A stretch of DNA of 64,000 nt from an uncultured Pseudomonadota bacterium (lineage in GTDB: Bacteria; Pseudomonadota; Gammaproteobacteria; Steroidobacterales; Steroidobacteraceae), in contig CAIKMS010000023.1 in assembly GCA_903828595.1 (NCBI GenBank), forward strand, positions 159,695 to 223,694, written 5' to 3'. Position 1 is the stretch's first letter. Each line of letters starts with the position of its first letter. A model generated the notes under the pieces. It saw nothing but the letters and a program-made list of their open reading frames with translations, made no database searches and was not told the origin of the DNA. A program made the translations under genes and the position numbers. Of the stretch, positions 55,885 through 64,000 are shown in pieces.

Positions 55885-56972
55885 TTAAGGTAGAACATCT
55901 GTCCAAGAGTTTTGGCGACCTCGTCGTACTCAAAGACATCAGTACCGAAATTCGCAAAGGCGAAGTAGTCTCTATCATCGGCCCGTCCGGGACCGGTAAA
56001 AGCACTTTTCTGCGCTGTTTAAACCTGCTGGACAGACCGACCAGCGGCTCTATTATGATTGATGGTATGGACATCCTGACTCACCCCACGGCGGTGACTC
56101 AGGTCCGCCAGCGCATGAACATGGTGTTCCAGTCTTTCAATCTGTTCGCGCATTTGTCGGTGCTGGATAACCTTACGCTCGCGCCACGTAAGCTGCGCGG
56201 CGTAGACCGGCTTAGCGCTGAGAAGAAAGCGCGGGATCTGTTAAGACTGGTAGGGTTAGCTGAAAAAGCGCACGCCTTTCCTGACGAATTGTCGGGCGGT
56301 CAAAAGCAGCGCGTGGCGATTGCGCGATGCTTAGCCATGGAACCGGAAATTATCTTATTCGATGAGCCCACCTCGGCTTTAGACCCCACCATGGTCAGCG
56401 AGGTATTGGCGGTAATTCGCAAACTCGCGCGTGAGGGAATGACGATGGCCATCGTCACACACGAGATGGATTTCGCCCGAGACGTCTCGCACCGTGTCTT
56501 CTACATGGATCAAGGCCTTATCTACGAGGAAGGCACGCCCCAGCAGATCTTTAATGACCCGCAGAAAGACCGCACCCGGGTATTTATCAACCGTATTCGC
56601 AGCTTGACGCGACACATCACCACATCGGACTTTGACTTGTACGCGCTCAATTCAGAGATTGATATCTTCTGCGAGCGGCACGATTTATCCCGTCAGGCCC
56701 GCAATAATGTCCAACTGCTGGTCGAAGAAGTCTTAGAGCTGCACCGTCCGCGCCTAAGCGCAGGCCCGCTGGATCTGACCATATCTTATTCAGAAAAAGC
56801 CGGAACTCTGGAGCTCTTCTTAGACAGTGAAGCCGTGGGCGGTGATCCCTTGGAGCCTGGTGCAGAAGACGACGGGCTGGCGCTTTTGGTGATTCGCGGG
56901 TTCTCCCATCAGCTTGATTACCACTTGCACCAGGGCCGAGGTCGACTGCACGTGTTAGTCAAACCTGATTAA
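55881..56972 (+). CDS. Amino-acid ABC transporter ATPase with C-terminal GHKL-like domain
   Basis: The first 240 residues are a GlnQ-type ATPase: Walker [11 protein letters not shown]-loop VFQSFNLF, signature [13 protein letters not shown], Walker [13 protein letters not shown] and the switch His in IVTHEMD. Residues about 249-363 are an added domain resembling RsbW-like HATPases: a helix [14 protein letters not shown] at the N-box position, a beta hairpin, then a [20 protein letters not shown] segment at the G-box position. The N-box Asn is absent (ELH), so ATP binding there is doubtful. It overlaps the permease gene (ATGA at 55881-55884). The added domain might gate transport or bind a partner-switch protein. 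Confidence 0.9.
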   Translation: MIKVEHLSKSFGDLVVLKDISTEIRKGEVVSIIGPSGTGKSTFLRCLNLLDRPTSGSIMIDGMDILTHPTAVTQVRQRMNMVFQSFNLFAHLSVLDNLTLAPRKLRGVDRLSAEKKARDLLRLVGLAEKAHAFPDELSGGQKQRVAIARCLAMEPEIILFDEPTSALDPTMVSEVLAVIRKLAREGMTMAIVTHEMDFARDVSHRVFYMDQGLIYEEGTPQQIFNDPQKDRTRVFINRIRSLTRHITTSDFDLYALNSEIDIFCERHDLSRQARNNVQLLVEEVLELHRPRLSAGPLDLTISYSEKAGTLELFLDSEAVGGDPLEPGAEDDGLALLVIRGFSHQLDYHLHQGRGRLHVLVKPD

Positions 56973-56997
56973 TGGCCTGTGAGGTGTATAGGTGCTC

Positions 56998-57020
56998 AGG
57001 GCTAACTAGTTAGCCCTTTT
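56998..57020 (+). terminator. Intrinsic terminator of the ABC operon
   Basis: The perfect 20-base palindrome AGGGCTAACTAGTTAGCCCT is followed by TTT, giving a four-T run, 26 bases after the ATPase stop. It is the most conventional terminator in the window. Confidence 0.85.
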
Positions 57021-57624
57021 CAGCCTAGTGGAAAACGAGGGTCTATCTTTAATTCTTCAAAAAAACTCTTCAGTCTCTAACCATTACTATCTGGCCGGAT
57101 TTTTAAAAACGGCTAACTGCCCTGATTGTTACAGCAAACAAAAAAAAACGCTCTATAACGGCAGTGCTTGCTGGCAACTGTATCTGAAGACCGGGAATCA
57201 CCACTCTGCCGCCGAGATGACCAGCACGTGCCAAAGCAGCATGACTAACTTTTTACTCAGCGCCCTCCGGGGCGAGTACGCGCACGTTGAGCCGGTTCGT
57301 TTGCGATCTCTCGGCACAAGTGTGATATCAAGTCATAGATTTTAAAGTCCCGAGAGCCGTGCTCTTTACGGGGTAACGCCATTCCCTGTTCGGATCACCT
57401 GTAGATGTCATATTGCGATGAAAATTTTGCCTTTAGAGTTTGACTGTTGCAAAGAGCCGTTAGACAGTAGTTATTGTTAAAAAGATCCGCGGATTGAGCA
57501 TTAAATAATTACAAAATAGCGTTAGCCCTCGTTTACGGCTCAATATTTGATGCAGCAAAGAGCAAAACTCTCAATGCGCGAAATCATTTGATAACGACGT
57601 CATTAGAATTATTAGGGGGATACT
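57021..57624. other. AT-rich intergenic region before the PEP-CTERM gene
   Basis: These 600 bases are clearly richer in A and T than the flanks. The open frame at 57028-57345 starts right on the terminator, has no ribosome site and gives an unconvincing Ser/Cys-rich product. The last bases carry the AGGGGGA ribosome site for the next gene. Lower GC may mark acquired DNA. Confidence 0.45.
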
Positions 57625-58378
57625 ATGGACCTGCGCCTTATTGTTGGTTTGGTAGCATATGGCTTAGCAGCATCCGACCTAGCGACTGCAGACACCTGGA
57701 CTATTACAGCTTCGGGAGTCATTGGCTCAATTGGTGGCCAGAATTACGATAATGCAGGCCTTTTCGGCCCATCTGGCGCCTCCTTAACAGGCGACAGCTA
57801 TATCGAAACAATCAGTACCGACCCACTCCTCAATACCGGACTCGGAACCTGCGGCAATATCAACTGCCGCGGGACCATAGGCGGTGTGGTGGTTGGTGGA
57901 GTGGCAGCACCGTTCACAATTACAATCACCGTAAATGGCCTGTCTTTCAACCAAACCGAGTTATTGCCATTTATAAATTACTCTAACTTGATCAACGCCT
58001 TAAGCAGTAACGACACCAGCACAACCTTGCAGGACAGCGTTTACCAGGGGGTGCAGTCTGCCGGATGTGTTGCGATCGCCTCCACGTGCACTGCAAGTTA
58101 CATTGCAGCGGCCAGCACCACGACCCCTTTTGTACCAACATTGTCTTTTGACCAGTCGATTAGTAACCCATCAGGTTTGGACGCTATTTCAAACATCAAT
58201 TTCAACTATCGACCGACCGACCGGTGGCTACGATACAAGTACTACCAATATCTACGGCAACATTGAGTCATTTACCGTCACACATGCCGTAGAGGTTCCG
58301 GAACCTGAGCAGTGCGGTCTCCTGACCCTAGCCATTTTGACGGCAGCATCAATTCGTAGGCGAACAATCGCTGCATAG
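57625..58378 (+). pseudogene. PEP-CTERM exported protein, frameshifted at a tetranucleotide repeat
   Basis: The first frame encodes a signal peptide (MDLRLIVGLVAYGLAASDLATA) and a beta-rich exoprotein, then ends at 58266 after a run of unrelated residues. The sorting tail lies in the +1 frame: EVPEPEQCGLLTLAILTAAS then IRRRTIAA, a PEP-CTERM motif with hydrophobic stretch and basic end. The switch point is CGAC repeated three times at 58210-58221. With two units the frame reads straight through NYRPTGGYDTSTTN to the PEP-CTERM, giving 249 residues. Such tails are processed by exosortase, which is not in this window. The gene may be broken or phase-variable. Confidence 0.8.
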
Positions 58379-58646
58379 ATATTTTGCACCTAACCACTCA
58401 GTCGTCACGAGCTGAGGGACTAAGGTGATCAAGTGTTTCCACTACGTATTGCGTGACACACGGGTTTTCATGATGCAGCCTAGCTAACACCTGACTGCTC
58501 CGAGCTTCGTCCATATAGGCACAGTGATACGGTCAGTCATCCGGCAACTTTTCATGCTCTTTACCGTGGTTAGGCCGACGATGGTCGCCGCGTGCTTCTT
58601 TGAGGGTTTAGTTCGTATGCCTTTATTGACGCTATGCCTTGAACGC
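58379..58646. other. Intergenic, nothing recognised
   Basis: The 268 bases hold no convincing gene, hairpin or motif. Confidence 0.4.
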
Positions 58647-59360
58647 CTAAAGGGTCACTTCAAGCGCTGCATGATCCGAAAGCGCGTTATTGCCCTTTCC
58701 GGCGAAGACGTGCCCGCTATTCTCGACCACATACCGCGAACTAATGGTGGTCAAACGCGGTGATAAAAACGCATGGTCGATTTGGACGCCCTGCCCTTTC
58801 GGCGTCCAATAGCTCATTCCATTCGACGGCGACGCGAGCTGCCACCCGGATGCGACCAGCTCGTTGATGCGATTGCCGCAACGTGCCATTGGATAAGTCG
58901 GCGATGTGTTGAAGTCGCCCAAAATCACGATTGGTCTCTTAAGCATCGGGTCGGCCGTTTCTTGAATCCAGTCCCAGCACGCACGGCGAATGGCGGGCTC
59001 GCGGCTGAAATCCGGAATCCGAACGCCCAAAACTTCGAATTCGTGGGTCGGAATCTCGACGTGCAGAACATTCGATGGGAATGCCGGAGCAATCGCCGGG
59101 GCTCGAATTTTGCCGAGCTTAAGAGTCGTTTTACTCGCTATTAAGACGCTGTTCTGTCCCTTTACGAATTCAGTGCACTCGTGATGGGCAAGTCCTTGAT
59201 TGGCGAGTTCGATGAGAAACGCTTCACGGCTCGAACCGGGCACGTATTCCGTGAGTATCACCACGTCTGGTTCTAGGGATCCAATTGCAGCAGCCATGGT
59301 GGTCGGGATACGACGCTGCCGCGCTCGGTGATTTACATTCCAGGTGACGAGCTTTATCAA
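58647..59360 (-). CDS. EEP family phosphohydrolase
   Basis: The 237-residue protein carries MIKLVTWNVNHRARQRR, PDVVILTEYVPG (metal Glu), VLGVRIPDFSR, IVILGDFNTSPTYP and VQIDHAFLSPRL, ending SDHAALEVTL: the full ordered set of EEP motifs. It has no signal peptide. The substrate is unknown; nuclease or phosphatase activity is possible. It is a single-gene unit with AT-rich flanks and differs clearly from the EEP at the left edge. Confidence 0.85.
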   Translation of the reverse strand: MIKLVTWNVNHRARQRRIPTTMAAAIGSLEPDVVILTEYVPGSSREAFLIELANQGLAHHECTEFVKGQNSVLIASKTTLKLGKIRAPAIAPAFPSNVLHVEIPTHEFEVLGVRIPDFSREPAIRRACWDWIQETADPMLKRPIVILGDFNTSPTYPMARCGNRINELVASGWQLASPSNGMSYWTPKGQGVQIDHAFLSPRLTTISSRYVVENSGHVFAGKGNNALSDHAALEVTL

Positions 59361-59705
59361 TCTTTTGTCGCTCGAAGGTGCATTGCGCAGCAGAGTAAGC
59401 GGTTTTTCGTGAGCACGCTCGATTTCATGCCACGCCGGAGTTTCTGTGGTAGTTGCGCAGGTCGTCGCCTGCCCTCATCGTCGGTGAGCACGGCGGTGAG
59501 CGTGCTGAACTGAGCCGGCGCTCATCAATGGCTTTACGCAACAATCTGCGCCAGCGGAACCCACGAGCGTAATTGCAGCGATCTATCGGAGCTTTTAGCG
59601 AGAACCGTCACCCTCGAGCTCACCTACGATGTCCCGTCAAGGTCGGGTATCGGGGGTCGCTACCGTGGTGACCACAGCAAATGTTGGTTAATCGCTTGTA
59701 TGTTC
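59361..59705. other. Intergenic, nothing recognised
   Basis: The 345 bases between the EEP gene start and tRNA-Val show no ribosome site, repeat or recognisable protein on either strand. Being next to a tRNA 3' end it could be an integration point, but I found no direct repeat of the tRNA end. Confidence 0.4.
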
Positions 59706-59780
59706 TGGTGGGCGCGACAGGGATCGAACCTGTGACCCCTTCCATGTCAAGGAAGTGCTCTACCGCTGAGCTACGCGCCC
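59706..59780 (-). tRNA. tRNA-Val (GAC)
   Basis: Read on the minus strand the gene starts GGGCGCGTAGCTCAGCGG and has a GAC anticodon in CTTGACATG, TTCGATCCC in the T loop, and closes CGCGCCC with an encoded ACCA end. The cloverleaf is complete, 75 bases with CCA. Confidence 0.95.
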
Positions 59781-59867
59781 ATTTTTCAATGGTGTCAGGC
59801 CAAAATGATCTGAACAGCCGCAAACAATACCCGAGGCGAGGGTTCCCGGCAACCTTTGATTAGTCGG

Positions 59868-61904
59868 TCACCCGGCTTCCTTGCGATCGGGATTAAAGCC
59901 TAAGCCATAATTGCGTAAGTCACCGATTTCATCACGAATTTTTGCTGCCGCCTCAAACTCCAGATTGCGCGCATGCTTGTACATGTCGACCTCGAGCTTT
60001 TTAATGCGCTTCATAATTTCTGCTGGCGTCATATCGCGATAAGACACCGAATCCCGGCCCCGTTTACCGCCGCCCTCCGCGCGAGCCCCTTCCATGATGT
60101 CGGCGATGCTCTTTTTAATGCCCACGGGGGTAATGCCGTGCTTTTCGTTATGCGCGATCTGCTTTTGACGACGTCGACTGGTTTCTGCCAAGGCCCGCTG
60201 CATAGAGCCGGTCTCGCGGTCGGCGTACAAAATAGCCCGGCCGTTAACATTTCGTGCGGCACGGCCTATGGTCTGAATTAACGAGCCTTCTGAGCGCAGA
60301 AAGCCCTCTTTATCGGCATCCAAAATAGCGACCAGCGAAACTTCCGGTAAATCCAAACCCTCACGCAACAGGTTAATGCCCACCACCACGTGGAATTTCC
60401 CTAACCGTAGATCACGAATAATCTCCGTACGCTCTACCGTATCAATGTCCGAATGCAGGTAGCGCACCCGCACCCCGTGCTCGTGCAAATACTCGGTTAA
60501 ATCTTCGGCCATGCGTTTGGTGAGCGTGGTGATTAAGACTCGCTCATCTTTAGCAACCACCGCCTTAATTTCCGACAGCACATCATCCACCTGGCTGCGC
60601 ACCGGGCGTATCTCGACCGGCGGATCAATCAGTCCGGTTGGTCGAACCACCTGCTCGGCAATCGCCCCGTTCGAGTGCTTTAACTCGTAAGGACCGGGGG
60701 TGGCGGAGACAAAAATCACCTGCGGAGCTAATCGCTCCCACTCTTCAAAACGAAGCGGCCTGTTATCCAGCGCAGAAGGCAGTCTAAAGCCGTACTCAAC
60801 TAAGGTTTCTTTGCGGGAGCGATCGCCTTTGTACATGCCGCCTAGCTGCGGAATCGTCACGTGACTTTCGTCGGCCACAAGCAGTGCGTTAGGCGGCAGA
60901 TAATCAAACAAGCACGGCGGCGGTTCGCCTGCGCCGCGCCCGGACAGATAGCGCGAGTAGTTCTCAATGCCGCTGCAGTAACCGAGCTCGTTCATCATCT
61001 CCAGATCAAACAAGGTGCGCTGTTCGATTCGCTGGGCCTCCACTAACTTATTTTGGCTGCGAAAAAACTCCACGCGATCACGCATCTCCGTTTTGATGTC
61101 GTCCAACACATTGAGTAAGCGATCTTTGGGTGTCACGTAATGACTGGAGGGAAAGATCGTCAAGCGCGGCACTTTGCGCAGGGTCTCGTTGGTTAACGGA
61201 TCAAACCAAGACAGTGCGTCGACTTCATCATCGAACAACTGGATGCGCACCGCTTCGCGCTCGGATTCAGCAGGAAATACGTCAATCACATCACCTCGAA
61301 CCCGATACATACCCTGACGAAAGTCAATGTCGTTACGGGTGTACTGCATATCGGTTAAGCGGTGAATTAACTTGCGCTGATCGATACGCTCACCGCGCGA
61401 CAAATGCAGCACCATCGACAAATACGCACTGGGATCGCCTAAACCGTATATCGCCGAGACGGTGGCCACGATAATCGTATCTTGCCGCTGCAAGAGCGCT
61501 TTGGTCGCCGACAAACGCATTTGCTCGATGTGGTCGTTTACGGAGGAGTCTTTCTCGATAAAAGTATCCGATGAGGGCACGTACGCTTCGGGCTGGAAGT
61601 AGTCGTAATAGGAGACGAAATACTCCACGGCGTTGTTGGGAAAAAACTCACGAAACTCGCCGTATAACTGCGCAGCCAGCGTTTTGTTGGGCGCCATAAC
61701 TATGGTTGGCCGCTGCAGATTTTGAATCACGTTGGCAATCGTAAAGGTCTTACCCGAACCCGTCACACCCAGCAGGGTTTGGTGGACCAGCCCTGCCTGC
61801 AGACCTTCGGTCAGTTGGGCAATGGCCGTGGGTTGATCACCCGCGGGCTTGTACTCTGAGCTGAGCATAAACGGACGCGGATCGGTATCGGTGCTAAGAC
61901 TCAT
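59868..61904 (-). CDS. uvrB: UvrABC excinuclease subunit B
   Basis: The protein has 678 residues from the ATG at 61904; an in-frame ATG 30 bases upstream is possible. [29 protein letters not shown] (Walker A), the beta-hairpin [29 protein letters not shown] (DEAD-like box) and [20 protein letters not shown] are all present. The C-terminal UVR motif ([20 protein letters not shown], about 640-660) binds UvrC. UvrB verifies the lesion handed over by UvrA in nucleotide excision repair. It is divergent from aspC across 78 bases, a pairing known in other gammaproteobacteria. Confidence 0.98.
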   Translation of the reverse strand: MSLSTDTDPRPFMLSSEYKPAGDQPTAIAQLTEGLQAGLVHQTLLGVTGSGKTFTIANVIQNLQRPTIVMAPNKTLAAQLYGEFREFFPNNAVEYFVSYYDYFQPEAYVPSSDTFIEKDSSVNDHIEQMRLSATKALLQRQDTIIVATVSAIYGLGDPSAYLSMVLHLSRGERIDQRKLIHRLTDMQYTRNDIDFRQGMYRVRGDVIDVFPAESEREAVRIQLFDDEVDALSWFDPLTNETLRKVPRLTIFPSSHYVTPKDRLLNVLDDIKTEMRDRVEFFRSQNKLVEAQRIEQRTLFDLEMMNELGYCSGIENYSRYLSGRGAGEPPPCLFDYLPPNALLVADESHVTIPQLGGMYKGDRSRKETLVEYGFRLPSALDNRPLRFEEWERLAPQVIFVSATPGPYELKHSNGAIAEQVVRPTGLIDPPVEIRPVRSQVDDVLSEIKAVVAKDERVLITTLTKRMAEDLTEYLHEHGVRVRYLHSDIDTVERTEIIRDLRLGKFHVVVGINLLREGLDLPEVSLVAILDADKEGFLRSEGSLIQTIGRAARNVNGRAILYADRETGSMQRALAETSRRRQKQIAHNEKHGITPVGIKKSIADIMEGARAEGGGKRGRDSVSYRDMTPAEIMKRIKKLEVDMYKHARNLEFEAAAKIRDEIGDLRNYGLGFNPDRKEAG

Positions 61905-61982
61905 AGGCGCGCTCTTCCGTTGCGGAGAAATCATAATTCGGCAACACTATCCGCTCTTTTGCATCGCAGCGGAAACCCTCAC

Positions 61983-63161
61983 GTGACAATCACCGTAGCC
62001 AGCCGTCTAAACAGAATCAAACCCTCGCCCACGTTGGCCGTCACAGCGCGTGCCGCCAAACTTAAAGCCGAGGGCCACGACATTGTAGGCCTGGGCGCGG
62101 GTGAGCCGGATTTTGACACGCCGGTGCACATCGCTGAGGCCGGAATAGCGGCGATTCGCGCCGGGGCCACCCGCTACACGAATGTGGACGGCACACCGGA
62201 GCTTAAAGACGCCATTATCCAGAAGTTTGCGCGCGACAACGCGCTGACCTACACGCGACCTCAGATTTTAGTGTCCAGTGGTGCCAAGCAAACCATCTAC
62301 AACCTGTGCATGGCCCTGTTAGACCCGGATGATGAGGTCATTATCCCCGCTCCTTATTGGGTGTCCTACCCGGACATGGTGCTTTTGGCTGACGGCAAGC
62401 CCGTCATCGTCTCGGCCGGGGCTTCTCAGGGCTATAAGATCACCGCGGCTCAGTTAGAGGCCGCCATCACGCCTAAAACCCGCCTCTTTATCCTAAACAG
62501 CCCCTCCAACCCGACGGGCGCCGCCTACACCCGGGCCGAGCTGATCGCCTTAGGCGAGGTGCTTGCCCGTCACCCGCGGGTTGTGATCGGCACTGACGAC
62601 ATGTATGAACACATCTGGTGGGGCCCAGAGGCGTTCACGAGCTTGGTTACGGCCTGCCCTGACCTGTACGAGCGCACCGTGACCATCAATGGCGTCTCTA
62701 AAAGCTACGCGATGACCGGCTGGCGCATCGGCTACTGTGGCGGCCCGCAGAACCTGATTACGGCCATGGCAACCATTCAAGGGCAGTCAACCTCCAACGC
62801 CTCGTCCATCAGCCAGAAAGCCTCGGTAGCCGCCCTCAATGGCGATCAGCAGTGCGTGGCTGACATGAATAAAGCCTATAAAGCGCGTCACGATCATTTG
62901 GTGGCCGGACTCAACGATTTACCGGGGGTCAGCTGTTTGGCCGGCTTTGGTACGTTCTACGCCTTTGCTGACGTGACCGGTGCTATGACTAAACTGGGTT
63001 GCGCCGATGACAACGCCTTCGCCGAAAAGCTGATTAATGAGGCGTTAGTGGCGGTTGTTCCCGGATCGGGCTTCGGTGCGCCGGGCCATATGCGCTTGTC
63101 TTTCGCCTGCTCCATGGAGACCTTGGATAAGGCCTTGGCGCGGCTGCGCAAGCTGCTGTAA
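61983..63161 (+). CDS. aspC: Aspartate aminotransferase, class I PLP
   Basis: The protein has 392 residues with a GTG start at 61983, where MTITVASRLNRIKPSPTLAV fits family N-termini; a TTG 63 bases earlier would add 21 atypical residues. GLGAGEPDFDTP, the AKQTIYNLCMALLDPDDEVIIPAPYWVSYPDM stretch, NSPSNPTGAAYTRAEL and VSKSYAMTGWRIGY (PLP Lys in SKSYAMTGW) are the class I gamma-type motifs. It interconverts aspartate and 2-oxoglutarate with oxaloacetate and glutamate and may also use prephenate. A tRNA-Asn follows. Confidence 0.93.
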   Translation: MTITVASRLNRIKPSPTLAVTARAAKLKAEGHDIVGLGAGEPDFDTPVHIAEAGIAAIRAGATRYTNVDGTPELKDAIIQKFARDNALTYTRPQILVSSGAKQTIYNLCMALLDPDDEVIIPAPYWVSYPDMVLLADGKPVIVSAGASQGYKITAAQLEAAITPKTRLFILNSPSNPTGAAYTRAELIALGEVLARHPRVVIGTDDMYEHIWWGPEAFTSLVTACPDLYERTVTINGVSKSYAMTGWRIGYCGGPQNLITAMATIQGQSTSNASSISQKASVAALNGDQQCVADMNKAYKARHDHLVAGLNDLPGVSCLAGFGTFYAFADVTGAMTKLGCADDNAFAEKLINEALVAVVPGSGFGAPGHMRLSFACSMETLDKALARLRKLL

Positions 63162-63285
63162 TCGTTTAACAATTAAATTGACCCCTCGCGCCGTACCGAA
63201 CGGCAGGAGGGCGGCAAAGTTTTCGGGGGTTTACCTTGACGCAAGACGTTTAAGGCCCCAGAATTCGCGCCTCGTTTCGTACCGT

Positions 63286-63361
63286 TCCCCGGTAGCTCAG
63301 TCGGTAGAGCAAGCGACTGTTAATCGCTGGGTCGCAAGTTCGAGTCTTGCCCGGGGAGCCA
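63286..63361 (+). tRNA. tRNA-Asn (GTT)
   Basis: The gene starts TCCCCGGTAGCTCAGTCGG and has the anticodon GTT in CTGTTAATC, TTCGAGTCT in the T arm, and closes CCGGGGAGCCA with encoded CCA. It is a 76-base complete cloverleaf, 124 bases after aspC. Confidence 0.96.
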
Positions 63362-63591
63362 TTTTAAGAAAGCCAAGGTGTGGGCCCCGCCCCACGGCAA
63401 GCCAACCTTCCCTAAGTGGGGGCTCGACCCTATCGTGGCTTGCGAGTGCGCGCATCTCCTTACCTTACTGGTGCGCATTGACCGCAACCTGCGTCAGTCT
63501 TAGGGGATTGAGTCCTTAGGGTAAGCCAGATCCCTGTGGCTTCGGTCTTTCCCAGACACCCAGGCTCATGAGAAAGCGCAAGGTGAACCCG

Positions 63592-64000
63592 ATGTCAAAA
63601 TTACCGTTGATCAGCCTGTTTCTGGCCGTGACTGTGCTGACCTACCCGGCGGGCGCCTCAGATACGGACAGTCACTTTGAGGTCGAAGCGGGGGTTATTA
63701 ACACCCACAACTTTGAGTTGCATGGCTACCAGCAACCCAGTGCCACCGCCGACTTCACCCAGTCCGCCCCGGATCTGCGCCTGGAGTACTGGCGTACCCA
63801 GCCCCAGAGCTGGAATTACGGTCTGGTTGCCCAGCCGTTGAGCGTGAACTACTCCGGCTCGTTAAGCGCCCCACTCACTTACAAAGGCAAGACCTACGAG
63901 GCCGGCGAAGAAGCGCGCGTCAAGTTTCAGTTTCCCACCGTACGCGGTACGGCCAACTATCCCGTTTTTATCGGCCACGATCCCGACAGTTACGTGCGGA
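63592..64000 (+). CDS. Exported beta-rich protein, C-terminus beyond the window
   Basis: The frame opens at the ATG at 63592 with AAGGTGA upstream and runs through the right edge, giving 136 visible residues. The signal peptide (MSKLPLISLFLAVTVLTYPAG, cleavage near AGAS) is followed by alternating-hydrophobic strands such as HFEVEAGVINTHNFEL, LRLEYWRTQPQSWNYGLVAQPL and FPTVRGTANYPVF. This suits an outer-membrane barrel or other envelope protein. I do not recognise the family. Confidence 0.7.
   Translation, partial: MSKLPLISLFLAVTVLTYPAGASDTDSHFEVEAGVINTHNFELHGYQQPSATADFTQSAPDLRLEYWRTQPQSWNYGLVAQPLSVNYSGSLSAPLTYKGKTYEAGEEARVKFQFPTVRGTANYPVFIGHDPDSYVR

Noticed and set aside
57028..57345. 105-residue open frame after the ABC operon
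   Set aside because: It begins inside the terminator region, has no ribosome site and the product has no domain-like character.
57610..57625. ATTAGGGGGATACTAT as a third RcnR-type operator
   Set aside because: The G-run is shorter, lies five to nine bases before an ATG and is fully explained as a Shine-Dalgarno sequence; there are no -35/-10 elements around it.
59706..59780. tRNA-Val as an attachment site of a genomic island
   Set aside because: No integrase gene and no direct repeat of the tRNA 3' end was found in the window.
1..64000. CRISPR arrays, rRNA operons, riboswitches
   Set aside because: No regularly spaced repeats, no conserved rRNA segments and no riboswitch core that I could recognise were seen on either strand.

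Overview
The window looks like chromosomal DNA of a Gram-negative gammaproteobacterium, perhaps near the Xanthomonadales/Nevskiales. It has outer-membrane TonB receptors and porins, lipoproteins, secreted peptidases, a PEP-CTERM protein, a gammaproteobacterial-type dif site, and a uvrB/aspC pair flanked by tRNA genes. No taxonomic search was possible, so the lineage is inference. I saw no CRISPR array, no rRNA and no intact insertion sequence.

Layout. 1-2 kb: an EEP-family phosphohydrolase cut by the left edge, an orphan ThsB-like TIR protein and a small helical protein. 2-8.8 kb: surface-polysaccharide genes, with two convergent glycosyltransferases followed by a tightly overlapped dTDP-L-rhamnose operon (rfbA-rfbC-rfbD-rfbB-glycosyltransferase). 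8.9-13.5 kb: class II aldolase, phosphoglycolate phosphatase, an RcnR-type metal sensor, a divergent CDF metal exporter and an aminomutase-like aminotransferase. 13.5-16.5 kb: a secreted M28 peptidase and a small EamA protein. Around 16.92 kb lies a dif-like site in a gene-poor gap; every GGGNAGGG (KOPS) I found in the window points toward it, so this is probably the replication terminus. 17.4-24.8 kb: a secreted amidohydrolase, a TonB-dependent receptor and an M13 peptidase. 24.9-32.9 kb: DUF427 and SYLF proteins, an OprB-like porin behind a second copy of the metal-sensor operator, a YVTN propeller, and a Na/Pi transporter overlapped with a receptor-like sensor.

33-41.5 kb is the most integrated system. 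On the plus strand are a bacterial GOLPH3 (GPP34) protein, a STAS antagonist and an RsbW-type ATPase. Converging on the minus strand are cheA, cheW, an MCP, cheB and a receiver-SpoIIE phosphatase. Together these read as a chemosensory array whose output is a partner switch; no cheY, cheR or flagellar gene is visible. 41.7-50 kb: an orphan periplasmic binding protein, a beta-lactamase-like hydrolase, a beta-barrel protein, a TumE/TumA toxin-antitoxin pair beside a transposase remnant, and a DUF4382-type lipoprotein. 50.5-57 kb: another TonB receptor and an amino-acid-type ABC transporter with an out-of-register set of binding lobes fused to its permease and a degenerate GHKL-like domain fused to its ATPase. 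57.6-64 kb: a PEP-CTERM gene broken exactly at a tetranucleotide repeat, a second EEP enzyme, tRNA-Val, uvrB, aspC, tRNA-Asn and a partial exported protein.

The findings I rate most worth following are the dif/KOPS terminus, the Che-partner-switch-GPP34 locus, the permuted ABC transporter with its GHKL-like tail, the two-site metal regulon, and the PEP-CTERM repeat switch.
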